Translations under genes and position numbers: made by a program
Part shown: positions 1-9,781 of the stretch, in pieces
Layout: the number at the start of each line of letters is the position of its first letter
How positions within the stretch are numbered: position 1 is the first letter of the stretch
Assembly: GCF_002237555.1 (NCBI RefSeq)
Contig: NZ_CP022540.1
Span: forward strand, 186,001 to 250,000
From: Antarctobacter heliothermus
GTDB taxonomy: Bacteria > Pseudomonadota > Alphaproteobacteria > Rhodobacterales > Rhodobacteraceae
DNA: 64,000 nucleotides
Reading direction: 5' to 3'
Notes under the pieces: generated by a model
Seen by the model: the letters and a program-made list of their open reading frames with translations, nothing else
Told to the model about the DNA's origin: nothing
The model's database searches: none

Positions 1-490
1 CTGATCCGTCGCCGTGGCAATCGTGCCTGTGCCAGTAATAGCTGCCCCGCCGCCATCCGACGCGATGCTGTAGGCAAAGTCTGCACCAACCTCTGCCGCT
101 GCAAAGGTAAAGCTGACCCCCGTCTGATTGGCCCCGTTCACCGGGTCCTGATCAAAGGCAGCCGTATAGCCCGCAGGCGCGGTGGCGTCCTTGGTCGTGG
201 TGTCCGTCGCGTTCGCGCCGGTGTTGCCCGGCACATCGGTCAGCGCAACAGTCAGCGTCAGCGTACCGTCGCCCAGAGCCGAGACGTCGATGCCAGTGAC
301 CTGATCCGTCGCCGTGGCAATCGTGCCTGTGCCAGTAATAGCTGCCCCGCCGCCATCCGACGCGATGCTGTAGGCAAAGTCTGCACCAACCTCTGCCGCT
401 GCAAAGGTAAAGCTGACCCCCGTCTGATTGGCCCCGTTCACCGGGTCCTGATCAAAGGCAGCCGTATAGCCCGCAGGCGCGGTGGCGTCC
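1..490 (-). repeat. Tandem 300-bp coding repeat (Ig-like units)
   Basis: Bases 1-190 and 301-490 are identical as read, so the period is exactly 300 bp, or 100 codons, in the frame of the giant surface protein. The array continues past the left edge, so its copy number cannot be known here. Perfect identity points to very recent duplication or ongoing homogenisation. Confidence 0.93.
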
Positions 491-3400
491 TGCGCCGTGC
501 CGCTGACCTGGATGTCATAGACGGCTTCATCAACGTCGTTGCTGCCCAGCGAGAGATTAAAACTGAACGGCTGGCTGATGGTGGGATCGGTCTGAATCGC
601 CGCTGCGGGCGTGTAAAGAATGGTGACGGTCGTGCTTCTGCCGATCGCAACAGAGGTCGAAAGCGGTCCGGTGACGCTGTCCACCACCACATTGGTCAAC
701 CCGAAAAAGACCGGCGATGGGGCCAAGGTCAAGACATCCGACCCCGTGTTGGAAATGGTCAGGGTCAGCGTCTGCTGCACGCCCGCGTCCAGTGTCCCCT
801 GGATCAGTGTGCCGCCATCGGCAACCGCCCCCCCGACAGAGCCAGAGATGTCGATTTCCGGCGAGATCACGGTCAGCGTGGCCGACGCCGGGCCCGAATT
901 GCCCAAAGATGAGGTCAGATCGCCGGTCAGATTGTTCAGCGCGCCCGCGGCCGTCGGCACGACATCGACATTGACGGTACAGCTGGACGCGCCGGCAAGG
1001 CTGCCGCCGGTATAGCTGAGGGTCCCTGTCCCGCCCGTGGCGCTCAGCGTTCCGCCGGTACAGGTGGTCGACGCGTTCGGGGTCGGCGCGACGACCAGAT
1101 TGGCAGGCAGGGTGTCGATGAAGCTGATCGAAGTGGCGGCAAGACCGGACCCTGTGTTGTCGATGGTAAATGTCAGCGTCGAGGACTGGCCAAGACTGAT
1201 GCTGGCCGGAGAGAACGCCTTGGTAAAGGCCGGCTGCGGCACAACGGTCAGCGTGTCGCTGGCGCTGCCCGAGTTGCCAAGGGATGAGGTCAGGTCGCCG
1301 GTTGTATTGACCAGGGCACCCGCCGTGGCGGCGGTCACATCAACCGCGATGATACAACTCGCCGAGGCAGCAACAGCCCCCCCGGAATAAGAGACGGTGC
1401 CGCTGCCCGAGGTAGCGGTCAGCGTGCCCCCGGTACAGGTGGTCGAGGCATTGGGCGTGGCCGCGACAACCATCCCGGCGGGCAGGTTATCGGTCACGTC
1501 CAGGGAACTGGCCCCGATGACTGCGGCACTGTTGTCCACAGTCAGGGTCATCGTCGTCGCAAAGCCTGCGGCGATTGTCGGATCGGCAAAGTCTTTGGAA
1601 AAGGTCGGTGCCGGAACCACCACAAGCGTATCCGACGCGGCAGATGCTGTCGGCACGCCGCTGACAAACAGTTGGCTGGTGGTATTGGAATAGTTGCCCA
1701 GCCCGGCGCCGCCGGGCACCGTGACCGTGGCGGTCAACGTGCAGGTCTGCCCCACTGCCACGCTGTAACCCGAGGCCGTGAGAAAGCCGCTGCCACTGAA
1801 CGTGCCGCCGCCGCCACAACCTGCGCTGGCGGCGTGGCCAGTGGCCACCGTGCCGCTCAGCATCGCATCCAGATCGTCGGTAAAGCTGATGCCGGACACC
1901 GCTCCGCTGCCAGTGTTGACAACGGACAGGCTAAGCACGGTGCTGCCGCCCGCAGGCACACCCACATCGGCAAAGGACTTGCTGAACATCAGGTCAACGA
2001 CCGCCGCCACCTCAAGCGTATCGCTGGCGGCATCACCTGTCACATTAAAACCGCCAATGGTCGCGGTGACGTCGGACGTGGTGTTCACGACCGTCCCCAG
2101 CGCGGCCGTGCCGGGAATGGTCAGCGATGTCGTTATGGTACAGGACGCCCCGCTCGCAAGCGCTACGCCGGACACGATGAACGAATCTGTTCCGGTGCCA
2201 CTGAATGAACCGCCACAGCTATTGGACAGAACGCTGTCAATGATCGTCCCCGACAGCATGGCGTCCAAATTGTCGCTGAACGTGATGGCGCTGGCCGCGC
2301 GCGCTGGATCCTCGTTCGTCAGGGTGAATTCCAGCGTCACAGCGCCGCCCGGGGCAACTGGATCGTCGGTGAATTCCTTTGAGAGCGTGATCAGATTGCT
2401 TTGCACCTCCAGCGTCGCTGTCGCCGGATCAACGATGATTGCGCCTCCCATGTCCGCGGAAAGCGAGCTGGTCACGTTGCCATAAGTCCCGTCCGGCGCG
2501 CTCGCCGGTACCAACACCTCGACCTCTATTGTGCAAGTATCTCCGGACAGGACGGCCCCGCCTATATAGGTAAGGAATGTCGTTCCGGACAGCGACCCGC
2601 CGCAGGTGTCCGTGCTGGCCGGTCCCGTGGCCGCAAACCCCGAAAGATTGGCCTGAAGGTTGTCGGTGAAAAAGGTGATCGTCGCGTCATCGGTCGGGTG
2701 CACGTTCTCGATTGAAAAGCGCAGCGTAGTTGTCTCACCCGCAATCACCGGGGTGTCCACGAACTCTTTGGTAAAGTTCAGGCCGACCACGGACAGATCG
2801 TCACGCGCCGTGCCAAAGCCGAACGTCGTCCCGTTTGCTGTGCCGGACAGGGCATCTGTGGTGTTGCTATAGGTGCCGATTGCGGCGGAGGCGGGAACGT
2901 TCACTGTAACCGGAATGGCACAGGAATCCCCGTTCGCGCTCAGCGCACCGCCGGTGAAGGTCAACAAGGTGTTCCCTGCCGACCCTGATAGCGTCCCGCC
3001 ACAGGCCGAGATCGGCAGCCCTGTCGCCGTGGCCCCGGACAACATGGCATCCAGATCATCGGTAAACGACAGCGCCGAAACAGCGGCGGATTCCGCGCCG
3101 GTGACAATATCAAACGTCAGGGTGACGGTACCGCCCGGCACCGCGCTGCTCGCAAACGTCTTGTTGAACACAACGTCCGCCCCGGCCCCCACGACAAAGC
3201 TGTCGCTGTCTCCCAGACCGGTGACGCTGCCGCCCGCAAGGGTGGCGGTCACTTGATCTGTGACCAGCGTGTAGGTGCCGCCCGACAGATCGCCCGGCGT
3301 GGTCAAAACAACGTCAAAAGTACAGCTTGCGCCGATCGCCAGCGAACCGCCCGTCAGTTCGATTCCCTGATCATCGGCACCAGGAAACACAAAGCCAATG

Positions 3401-4884
3401 CTCGAACCCGCGCCACAGGGGGCCGCAGGCAGGGTCGCGGTCAGCGGGAAGGACAGCGGCGGGATCGGATCCAGCAGCACCCCCACATCCGACGCGGCAT
3501 CAGTCGTCGAGGTGTTGGTGATCGTGTAGCGCAACACGATGTCATCGCCCGCAGAAATCACCGGATCGGCGGCAAATGTGCCATCTTCGAGAATTTCGAA
3601 CGCCAGCGTCGGCGCGCTGCCGCCTGCTGGGATGATCAGCGTATCAGTGGCCGCGTTGCCGGTGACCGGAACAGCGCCCACAGTGCCGGTGATCGTCGAT
3701 GTCGTGTTGGGATAGCTGCCACCGACCGCACCGCCCGGCACCGCCAAGGCCACCTTGATCTTGCACTGATCGGCGGCGGGGACTGTTCCGCCAGTAAAGC
3801 TGATCGTCGAGGTGCCCGTGCCGCCAACTGTACCGCCGCAGGTGTTGGACAACAGGCTGTCATAGGTCAAACCGCTCAGAGCCGCGTCCAGATCGTCGCT
3901 GAACGCAACGCCCGTCGCGCTGTCAAAGCGGTTGAAATTGTTGATTGTGAATTCCAGCTCGGTGGTGCCGCCGGCATTTGCCGGGTTGATCAGGAAACTC
4001 TTGGCAAGGTTCAGCGCCGCCACCGTGACAGACAGCGTATCCTGAGCAGAGCCGACATCGACGAAATCGGCCTGCAGGCTGGTCCTGTTGACCAGATCGC
4101 CACCTGCGGTGGCCTTGACGTCAACCGTGACCGTACAAGAAGAACTGACCGGCAGAACCTCGAATCCGGGGAAACCATTGAAGCCGTTTGCGTCAAGCTG
4201 GATCGAACCGGACCCAGCCACCGCCGTCAGGGTCGTGTCCGGCGCGCTTAGGCTGATACAATCGGTCGTGGCATTGGCGGGGCTGGCAACCTCCATCCCC
4301 AAAGGCAAGGTATCGACAAGATCAAGGTTGCCGACCCGTACGCCGGCAGAGGGGTTGGTGATCGTAAAGGTCAGCGTCGATTTACCGCCCAACGACACGG
4401 AAGCAGGCGAAAAAGACTTGTCGAACGTCACGGCATCGGCGTCCACCGTCAGTGTGGTGCTCGCCGGGCCGGAATTTCCCAGTGTCGAGGTCAGGTCGCC
4501 CGAGGTGATGGTGCCGGTCGATGATGCCATCACGATCAGCACGATCTGACAAACACCGCCCCCAGCGATATCGGCATCGGCAAAGCTTAGCGTCGTACCG
4601 CCCGACGGCGCGGAAACGACCGCACCAACGCAGTCGGTATCCACTTCCGGATCACCCCGAAAGGTCATGCCTGCAGGCAAGGTAGTGGAAAAGGCCGCAT
4701 CTAACGCCGCGCTCGCGCTGCCAGAGTTGTCAATCGAATAGGTCAGGGTTGAAACGTTGCCTGCGCCGATGGTCCCGGAGGACAACGCCGCGTTGAAGAC
4801 CGGCTGCGCCATGGCGGCCGCCGATGTGAGAAGAGCTATGAACCAGACCGCCACAAACCGATTAAAAAGCTGACCGACCGACAT
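1..4884 (-). CDS. Giant exported DUF11/Ig-like repeat protein (3' end beyond window)
   Basis: This frame is open from the ATG at 4884 to base 1 without a stop, giving 1,628 visible codons, so the gene continues off the left edge. A GGAGGG ribosome site lies 6 bases upstream. Residues 1-26 look like a Sec signal peptide (hydrophobic run ending SAAAMA). About ten beta-rich units of 120-150 residues follow, each with a KxF-like start, a LxFTxxN strand, a paired-cysteine core and a D.L...LSG motif, as in DUF11-type surface repeats. Next comes a choice-of-anchor-D-like block, then 100-residue Ig-like units with the ITGTGTIATATDQ motif. It is likely secreted or surface-attached. The neighbouring T2SS could export it, but that is only inference from proximity. 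Confidence 0.85.
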   Translation of the reverse strand, partial: MSVGQLFNRFVAVWFIALLTSAAAMAQPVFNAALSSGTIGAGNVSTLTYSIDNSGSASAALDAAFSTTLPAGMTFRGDPEVDTDCVGAVVSAPSGGTTLSFADADIAGGGVCQIVLIVMASSTGTITSGDLTSTLGNSGPASTTLTVDADAVTFDKSFSPASVSLGGKSTLTFTITNPSAGVRVGNLDLVDTLPLGMEVASPANATTDCISLSAPDTTLTAVAGSGSIQLDANGFNGFPGFEVLPVSSSCTVTVDVKATAGGDLVNRTSLQADFVDVGSAQDTLSVTVAALNLAKSFLINPANAGGTTELEFTINNFNRFDSATGVAFSDDLDAALSGLTYDSLLSNTCGGTVGGTGTSTISFTGGTVPAADQCKIKVALAVPGGAVGGSYPNTTSTITGTVGAVPVTGNAATDTLIIPAGGSAPTLAFEILEDGTFAADPVISAGDDIVLRYTITNTSTTDAASDVGVLLDPIPPLSFPLTATLPAAPCGAGSSIGFVFPGADDQGIELTGGSLAIGASCTFDVVLTTPGDLSGGTYTLVTDQVTATLAGGSVTGLGDSDSFVVGAGADVVFNKTFASSAVPGGTVTLTFDIVTGAESAAVSALSFTDDLDAMLSGATATGLPISACGGTLSGSAGNTLLTFTGGALSANGDSCAIPVTVNVPASAAIGTYSNTTDALSGTANGTTFGFGTARDDLSVVGLNFTKEFVDTPVIAGETTTLRFSIENVHPTDDATITFFTDNLQANLSGFAATGPASTDTCGGSLSGTTFLTYIGGAVLSGDTCTIEVEVLVPASAPDGTYGNVTSSLSADMGGAIIVDPATATLEVQSNLITLSKEFTDDPVAPGGAVTLEFTLTNEDPARAASAITFSDNLDAMLSGTIIDSVLSNSCGGSFSGTGTDSFIVSGVALASGASCTITTSLTIPGTAALGTVVNTTSDVTATIGGFNVTGDAASDTLEVAAVVDLMFSKSFADVGVPAGGSTVLSLSVVNTGSGAVSGISFTDDLDAMLSGTVATGHAASAGCGGGGTFSGSGFLTASGYSVAVGQTCTLTATVTVPGGAGLGNYSNTTSQLFVSGVPTASAASDTLVVVPAPTFSKDFADPTIAAGFATTMTLTVDNSAAVIGASSLDVTDNLPAGMVVAATPNASTTCTGGTLTATSGSGTVSYSGGAVAASASCIIAVDVTAATAGALVNTTGDLTSSLGNSGSASDTLTVVPQPAFTKAFSPASISLGQSSTLTFTIDNTGSGLAATSISFIDTLPANLVVAPTPNASTTCTGGTLSATGGTGTLSYTGGSLAGASSCTVNVDVVPTAAGALNNLTGDLTSSLGNSGPASATLTVISPEIDISGSVGGAVADGGTLIQGTLDAGVQQTLTLTISNTGSDVLTLAPSPVFFGLTNVVVDSVTGPLSTSVAIGRSTTVTILYTPAAAIQTDPTISQPFSFNLSLGSNDVDEAVYDIQVSGTAQDATAPAGYTAAFDQDPVNGANQTGVSFTFAAAEVGADFAYSIASDGGGAAITGTGTIATATDQVTGIDVSALGDGTLTLTVALTDVPGNTGANATDTTTKDATAPAGYTAAFDQDPVNGANQTGVSFTFAAAEVGADFAYSIASDGGGAAITGTGTIATATDQ

Positions 4885-5148
4885 AGAATTCCCTCCGCAA
4901 ACGCCAAACCGCACATCTGCCCGCCAACCCTGAATGAGGGGGCACGCGACAGGTGTCCTGCGTATTTCACTTTTTCGTAACTGAGCGGTTTACCGCTGGG
5001 AAGCCTGCATGGTGGAAACAAGGCCAATTCTACCAAAGCGCGAAAAGAAGTGCGGCTTTCCAGAGACACCCATTAACGTCACCCGCCAAACCCCCGAAAT
5101 TGAACACGGCTTGGCAATCAAGGGGAAAAGCGGCACCAAAGCCTCGTT

Positions 5149-6369
5149 TCAGGGCGCAACCAGCGTTTGCAGGTCAAAGATCGGCAACAAAACCGACAGC
5201 ACGATTACCAGCACCATGGCCCCCACCAGCATCATCAGCGCCGGTTCCATCAACGAGGCAATCCTCTTGCGCTGAGTCGACAGGCCGTTTTCCACCAGCG
5301 CCGCCGCACGGCCCGTCATCCGTGCCAGTCGTGCCGACACCTCTCCGGCCCGGATCAACTGCCGCGCCACCGGGGGCACGACGCTCAGCGCCGTCAGCGC
5401 GCTGGACAGGGTTTCGCCTGCGCGGATCGCCTCTGCCACCTTGTCGGATTCGGCCCGGAACCGGGTGATTGTTAGGACCGATCCCGCGCTTTCCACCGCA
5501 ATCGGCACCGTGTGGCGCGCATCCAGCACCAGCGCCAGCGTGCGCAGGTATTGCACCGCCGCGCCTTGCCGCATCAGCGTGCCCACCACCGGCAGCCGCA
5601 AAAACGCCGTGTCGCGCTTGTCGCGCAGCGACGGCACCCGCCCGCTGATCACCCCAAAGGCAATCAGCGCCAGCGCGATCCCACCCAGCAGCACCATATG
5701 TCCCTCGATCCAGCGCGACAGCGCCATCATGCGCCGCGTCAGGTCGGGCAAGGGACGGCCAGAGGTTTCGAACAGCGCCACGATCTCTGGCGCGACGGTC
5801 ACAAACAGCACCCCCGCCACCAGAACAGAGACCACCGCCACAAATGCCGGATAAACCAGCGCCGACCCCAGTTGCGCCCGGTCGCTGCGCGCGGTCTCAA
5901 GATGCTCCGCCAGACTGTTGAATACGTTGGATAGTTCGCCTGCCCGCTCTCCCGCCTGTACGGCGGCCAGATAGTACCGGGGAAAGCCTGCTCCGCTGGT
6001 GTCCAACGCCACCGACAACGGCTCTCCCTCCAGCAGGGCGGCCTGCGCGCGGGCCACTACCTGATCCAGCGCCGCCGTGCTGCCCGCGCTTTTCAGCGTG
6101 CCCAGCGCGTCGTCCACAGCCATTTCCGCGCTCAGCAGCACCGCCATCTGCCGGGTAAAGACGGCCTGCAAATCCCGCGACAGCCGCGCCGGACCAAAGC
6201 CAAGGCTGCGCGCCCGCACCGTGCGCCCGCGCGACCGCGCCGTCAGGTCCGACACATACAGGCCCTGCGCCTTGAGCTGTGCAGAGGCATCCACCTCGGT
6301 CTCGGCCACAATCGTGCCCGCCTTGCGCGCCCCGTCGGCGGTATAGGCGACATAGGCAAAGGCCTTCAT
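5149..6369 (-). CDS. gspF: Type II secretion inner-membrane platform protein GspF
   Basis: Polytopic platform protein of the T2SS that links the cytoplasmic ATPase to pseudopilus assembly. The 406 residues are the usual length. They contain two T2SSF domains, roughly residues 70-190 and 270-395, with the repeated pattern R-Q-M-A-V-L-L and R-T-L-A-L-V-L at their starts. Membrane segments lie near 170-195, 220-240 and 375-400. The N-terminus (FAYVAYTADGARKAGTI) is typical of GspF. The start overlaps the gspE stop by 4 bp (ATGA), so the two genes form an operon and are probably translationally coupled. Confidence 0.95.
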   Translation of the reverse strand: MKAFAYVAYTADGARKAGTIVAETEVDASAQLKAQGLYVSDLTARSRGRTVRARSLGFGPARLSRDLQAVFTRQMAVLLSAEMAVDDALGTLKSAGSTAALDQVVARAQAALLEGEPLSVALDTSGAGFPRYYLAAVQAGERAGELSNVFNSLAEHLETARSDRAQLGSALVYPAFVAVVSVLVAGVLFVTVAPEIVALFETSGRPLPDLTRRMMALSRWIEGHMVLLGGIALALIAFGVISGRVPSLRDKRDTAFLRLPVVGTLMRQGAAVQYLRTLALVLDARHTVPIAVESAGSVLTITRFRAESDKVAEAIRAGETLSSALTALSVVPPVARQLIRAGEVSARLARMTGRAAALVENGLSTQRKRIASLMEPALMMLVGAMVLVIVLSVLLPIFDLQTLVAP

Positions 6370-7856
6370 GCGCCGTCCCCGACCACGCGCAGTGCCTCGG
6401 CAAGGCTGGTTTCTCCAAGGGCCACCGCCCGCAGCGCCTGCCCGATCAGCCGGTCACGCGGCTCTAGCGTACTTTTCCACAACGCCCCCTCGCCCGCGCC
6501 ATAGTTGATCGCCTCGCGCAGGTCTTCATCTACCGGCAGGATCTCAAAAATCCCGATCCGCCCGACGTAGCCCGACCCGTTGCAGGCCGGACAGCCCTTG
6601 GCCACATGCAACTCTGTCGGCAGCGGCATATTGATCATATGAAACTGCCTGACCTCGGATTCCGTGGGCGGATGCGGCTGACGACAGTCCTGACACAGCC
6701 GCCGCAACAGCCGCTGCGCAATGACCCCGCGCAGGGTCGCCGAGATCAGGAAATTCTCCAGCCCCAGATCGCGCAGCCGTACAACGGCGGCGACCGAACT
6801 GTTGGCGTGCAGCGAGGAAAACACCAGATGCCCGGTCAGCGCGGCCTGCGCGGCGGTGCTGGCCGTCTCCCCATCCCGGATTTCCCCCACAAGGATCACA
6901 TCCGGGTCTTGCCGCAGCGTCGCCCGCAGCCCGGCGGCAAAGGTCATGCCAATCTCGGCGTTGATCTGGGTCTGCGATATCCCCGTCAGATCGTATTCGA
7001 TCGGGTCCTCGACCGTGACGATATTGCGCTCTTCGCGGTCCGCCAGCTTCAGCAGGGAATACAGCGTCGTCGTCTTGCCCGCCCCCGTCGGCCCGGTGGC
7101 AAGGATGATCCCGTTCGGCGTCGCCGCCAGCTTTTCCAACAAGGCGATCTGCGCCTGATCCAGCCCCAGCTGCTCCAGCGGCATCAACCCGGCGGCCCGG
7201 TCCAGAATCCGCAGCACGATCCGCTCGCCATAGTTCCCCGGCAAGGAACTGACTCGCGTGTCGATCATCCGCCCGCCCAGCCGCAGCGGGATGCGCCCAT
7301 CCTGCGGCAGCCGCGTCTCGGCAATGTCCAGCCCCGCCATGACCTTAAGCCGCGACACCACCCGTTTCACCGGTACGTCCGCCCGGTCCATCACCGTCTG
7401 CAAAAACCCGTCGATGCGCATCCGCGCGCGCAGCCCCCCCTCATGCGGTTCGATATGCAGGTCCGACGCGCCGTCCAGCACCGCCTTGCGCAGCAACTGG
7501 TTGACCAACTGGATCACCGGCGCCTCTTCGGCGTCCTCCAACAGATCGCGCCCGCGCCGCTGCGCCGCGTCATCGACCAGATCAAAGCTGACCCCCTGCG
7601 CCTCACCGTCGCGCTTGGCGCTGTGGTACAGCCGCGCCAGCACCGCCTCGAACCCCGCCGCGTCGGGCATGTCCAGCGGGGCCGCCAGCCCCGCGCGCCG
7701 CTGCGCCTCGCGCAGGCCGGTCAGCGTGGCCGCCGGTCCGGCCACCACCGTGCTGCCATCCAAGGCGACCCCGTGGTCGCGCGCAAAGGCGTAGGGCAGC
7801 GCCGGCAGCGGCTCCGGCGAGATCAGCAACAGCGGGTCCTCAGGGGTCTCGGGCAT
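6366..7856 (-). CDS. gspE: Type II secretion ATPase GspE
   Basis: Hexameric cytoplasmic ATPase that powers pseudopilus growth. The sequence shows a Walker A motif GPTGAGKTTT near residues 253-262, an Asp-rich box, a Walker B region ILVGEIRDGETA, and a C-terminal CxxC...CxxC zinc module (CQDC, CPAC). I chose the ATG at 7856 (MPETPEDP, 496 aa). The frame stays open to 7997, but the extra 47 residues do not look like GspE and are rich in Arg and Val. The N-terminal domain is short compared with enterobacterial GspE. It is co-transcribed with gspF and lies away from the other gsp blocks. Confidence 0.93.
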   Translation of the reverse strand: MPETPEDPLLLISPEPLPALPYAFARDHGVALDGSTVVAGPAATLTGLREAQRRAGLAAPLDMPDAAGFEAVLARLYHSAKRDGEAQGVSFDLVDDAAQRRGRDLLEDAEEAPVIQLVNQLLRKAVLDGASDLHIEPHEGGLRARMRIDGFLQTVMDRADVPVKRVVSRLKVMAGLDIAETRLPQDGRIPLRLGGRMIDTRVSSLPGNYGERIVLRILDRAAGLMPLEQLGLDQAQIALLEKLAATPNGIILATGPTGAGKTTTLYSLLKLADREERNIVTVEDPIEYDLTGISQTQINAEIGMTFAAGLRATLRQDPDVILVGEIRDGETASTAAQAALTGHLVFSSLHANSSVAAVVRLRDLGLENFLISATLRGVIAQRLLRRLCQDCRQPHPPTESEVRQFHMINMPLPTELHVAKGCPACNGSGYVGRIGIFEILPVDEDLREAINYGAGEGALWKSTLEPRDRLIGQALRAVALGETSLAEALRVVGDGA

Positions 7857-8003
7857 CGGGTCGTGTATCCTACGCAGGAGGTGCGCCACCCTTTGTGCCC
7901 TCAACACCACCGCCACCGCAACGATCTTTCCCAACTGCCTGCAATGCTTGACAAACCGCACCGCCGTTAACCCTATGGGAACCACAACGAGGCGCACAGC
8001 AGT

Positions 8004-8525
8004 ATGACAGCACCACAGACCGTCCCTGACGGCCCGAAACCGGAATACCCGGATCAGGACCAGATCACCGCCTATGGGGCGATCTCTTTTCTCTATATGC
8101 GTGCGCCGAAATACGACCGCCTCGCCTTTAGCGACATCCGCCTGCTGATCCAGCCGCCGGTCGACCTACGGTTCTACTTCATTCGCCAGATCGAGGGCGT
8201 GCCGCGCGCCGCGATCACCTGGGCCTTTCTGTCACCAGAGGCAGAGGCGAAACTGCTGTCCGGGCAGATGATCGCCCCGCGCGACTGGGCCTCGGGCGGC
8301 CGTGCGTGGATCATGGAGCTGATCGCCCCCTACCCCGGATCAAACCTTGGCGCGGGCCTGACGCGGACCTTCCTAAAGGCGCTTGGCCCCAATCACCGAA
8401 CCGCCCGCTTTCCCCGGTTCAGCGCACCCGGCGTGCTGAAACACGTCACTGAATTCCGCCGCGACGGCCCGGACAAGTGGACCAGCCACCGCATCCCGGC
8501 CCTCGACTTTACCTCCATTTCATAA
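8004..8525 (+). CDS. HlyC-like toxin-activating lysine acyltransferase homologue
   Basis: This 173-residue protein has the length and pattern of the HlyC/RTX-toxin acyltransferase family, which moves a fatty acyl group from acyl-ACP to lysines of a protoxin. The best-matching stretch is DWASGGRAWIMELIAPY (residues 94-110), which corresponds to the DWTSG.R.W...WIAP block of HlyC and carries the conserved Asp. The catalytic His of HlyC (in S-P-x-H-R) appears to align with Tyr37 in APKYDR, so activity as a classical acyltransferase is doubtful. No RTX toxin lies next to it. Two Hint-domain genes follow, the first after only 11 bp, so a Hint protein is the obvious candidate partner (inference). 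Confidence 0.75.
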   Translation: MTAPQTVPDGPKPEYPDQDQITAYGAISFLYMRAPKYDRLAFSDIRLLIQPPVDLRFYFIRQIEGVPRAAITWAFLSPEAEAKLLSGQMIAPRDWASGGRAWIMELIAPYPGSNLGAGLTRTFLKALGPNHRTARFPRFSAPGVLKHVTEFRRDGPDKWTSHRIPALDFTSIS

Positions 8526-8536
8526 GGACAAGACAC

Positions 8537-9499
8537 ATGGGCGCTTCCGGCACTATGCAACTTACCAATCCGTCATTGATGGCCTCCAGCACAACGCAAG
8601 AAAATGTTGGCCAACCCTACGCGACTGACGACATCTATAATTTTGACATCGATTTCAGCGCCATAGGCCCGACGTTTGTCTTCACCGGCGACTTTAATTT
8701 TTTCGACGGAGGCAACGGTAGTGGTTACACCTTCATCCCGTCAGGCGCGTTTCCCGGAACTTTCAATATCCACCCAAGCGATGGGGTCTTCACCTATACC
8801 GTCACAGCGGCGCAGGTGCAGGCTAGCGGCCTCAACAGCCATTCCGGTACGGTTAGTGCCAGTAGTTCCTTCGGCAGCTCCGATGTCGACACGCTGAACT
8901 TTAACTTCACCCTCTGTTTCGCGGTGGGCACCGGCATCGCAACGCCCGAGGGCGAACAAGCGGTCGAGGATCTGGCCATCGGCGATCTCGTGACCACCGC
9001 CGATGGCCGCAGCGTGCCGGTGAAATGGATTGGCCGCACCAGCATCCATCCGATGTTCAAACCCGCCGACCGGCTGGAGCCGGTGCGCATCCGCGCGGGG
9101 GCCTTTGCGCCGGGCGTGCCCAACCGCGACCTAATCGTGACCGCCGATCACGGCATGGTGCTGGACGGCATGGTGATCACGGCGGGCGCGCTTGTGAACG
9201 GCACCTCGGTGCAATGGGTTGACTGGCGGCGTTTTGGCCAGACCATCGCCTATTACCATGTCGAGACAGCGGCGCATGACGTGATCCTCGCCAATGGCGC
9301 AGCGGCGGAAACCTACATCGACTATGTCGCGCGCAGCAGTTTCGACAATCACGCCGAATACCTCGCGCTCTACGGGGATGAGGCCGCAATATCAGAGATG
9401 CCCCTGCCCCGGATCAGTTCCGCCCGGATGGTCCCGGCGCACCTGCGTGACCGGCTGTCGGGAACCGAGACGACCGGCCCCGCATGCGCCGCCACGTAA
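8537..9499 (+). CDS. Hint-domain protein (first of a pair)
   Basis: Protein of 320 residues. An N-terminal, Ser/Thr/Gly-rich, cadherin-like beta region of about 125 residues is followed by a Hedgehog/intein-type Hint domain starting at Cys127 (CFAVGTGIATPEG). The domain has the VTADHGMVLDG histidine block, the HDVILANGA block and a conserved tail (FDNHAEYLALYG, MPLPRISSAR). Hint domains can self-cleave; Cys127 would be the nucleophile. The start at 8537 follows an AAGGACA ribosome site. It is coupled by an 11-bp gap to the HlyC-like gene. No signal peptide is visible. Its substrate or role is unknown. Confidence 0.85.
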   Translation: MGASGTMQLTNPSLMASSTTQENVGQPYATDDIYNFDIDFSAIGPTFVFTGDFNFFDGGNGSGYTFIPSGAFPGTFNIHPSDGVFTYTVTAAQVQASGLNSHSGTVSASSSFGSSDVDTLNFNFTLCFAVGTGIATPEGEQAVEDLAIGDLVTTADGRSVPVKWIGRTSIHPMFKPADRLEPVRIRAGAFAPGVPNRDLIVTADHGMVLDGMVITAGALVNGTSVQWVDWRRFGQTIAYYHVETAAHDVILANGAAAETYIDYVARSSFDNHAEYLALYGDEAAISEMPLPRISSARMVPAHLRDRLSGTETTGPACAAT

Positions 9500-9781
9500 C
9501 GGTCGCGGGCAATAGCCTAGGGCAGTGTCACCAACAGGGCCAATCCGGCCGGGAACGGGGCGCGCCCTGGCAAGCCCGGCCCGGTCCAACCCGGTCCGGC
9601 CCGCCTCTGGGCGATTGCCGCATTTCGGAGCCGAGGGCCCGGATTGCGGACCTGCGTTTCGAAAAAGGTTAACATGAAAACATCATCTTACTAAAAAGGC
9701 AGCACGAACGATTCATTCGCGCGCAGCACCGTGTCAGCATCAGGCCGGACGCCGCGAACTTTATTGCTAACGAGGAAAAAC

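Noticed and set aside
1..600. Regular repeat that might be taken for a CRISPR array
   Set aside because: The repeats are 300 bp long, contiguous and in one coding frame, without spacers.
1672..4549. Several plus-strand frames of 100-330 codons in the left 4.9 kb
   Set aside because: They mirror the continuous minus-strand repeat protein, which has a signal peptide, a ribosome site and regular domains.
6606..7970. Long plus-strand open frame (454 codons) opposite gspE
   Set aside because: It is rich in Arg, Gln and Pro, has no domain, and is the mirror of a clear ATPase gene in high-GC DNA.
8004..8525. An RTX toxin operon around the HlyC-like gene
   Set aside because: No GGxGxDxLx repeats and no HlyB/HlyD genes are present nearby.
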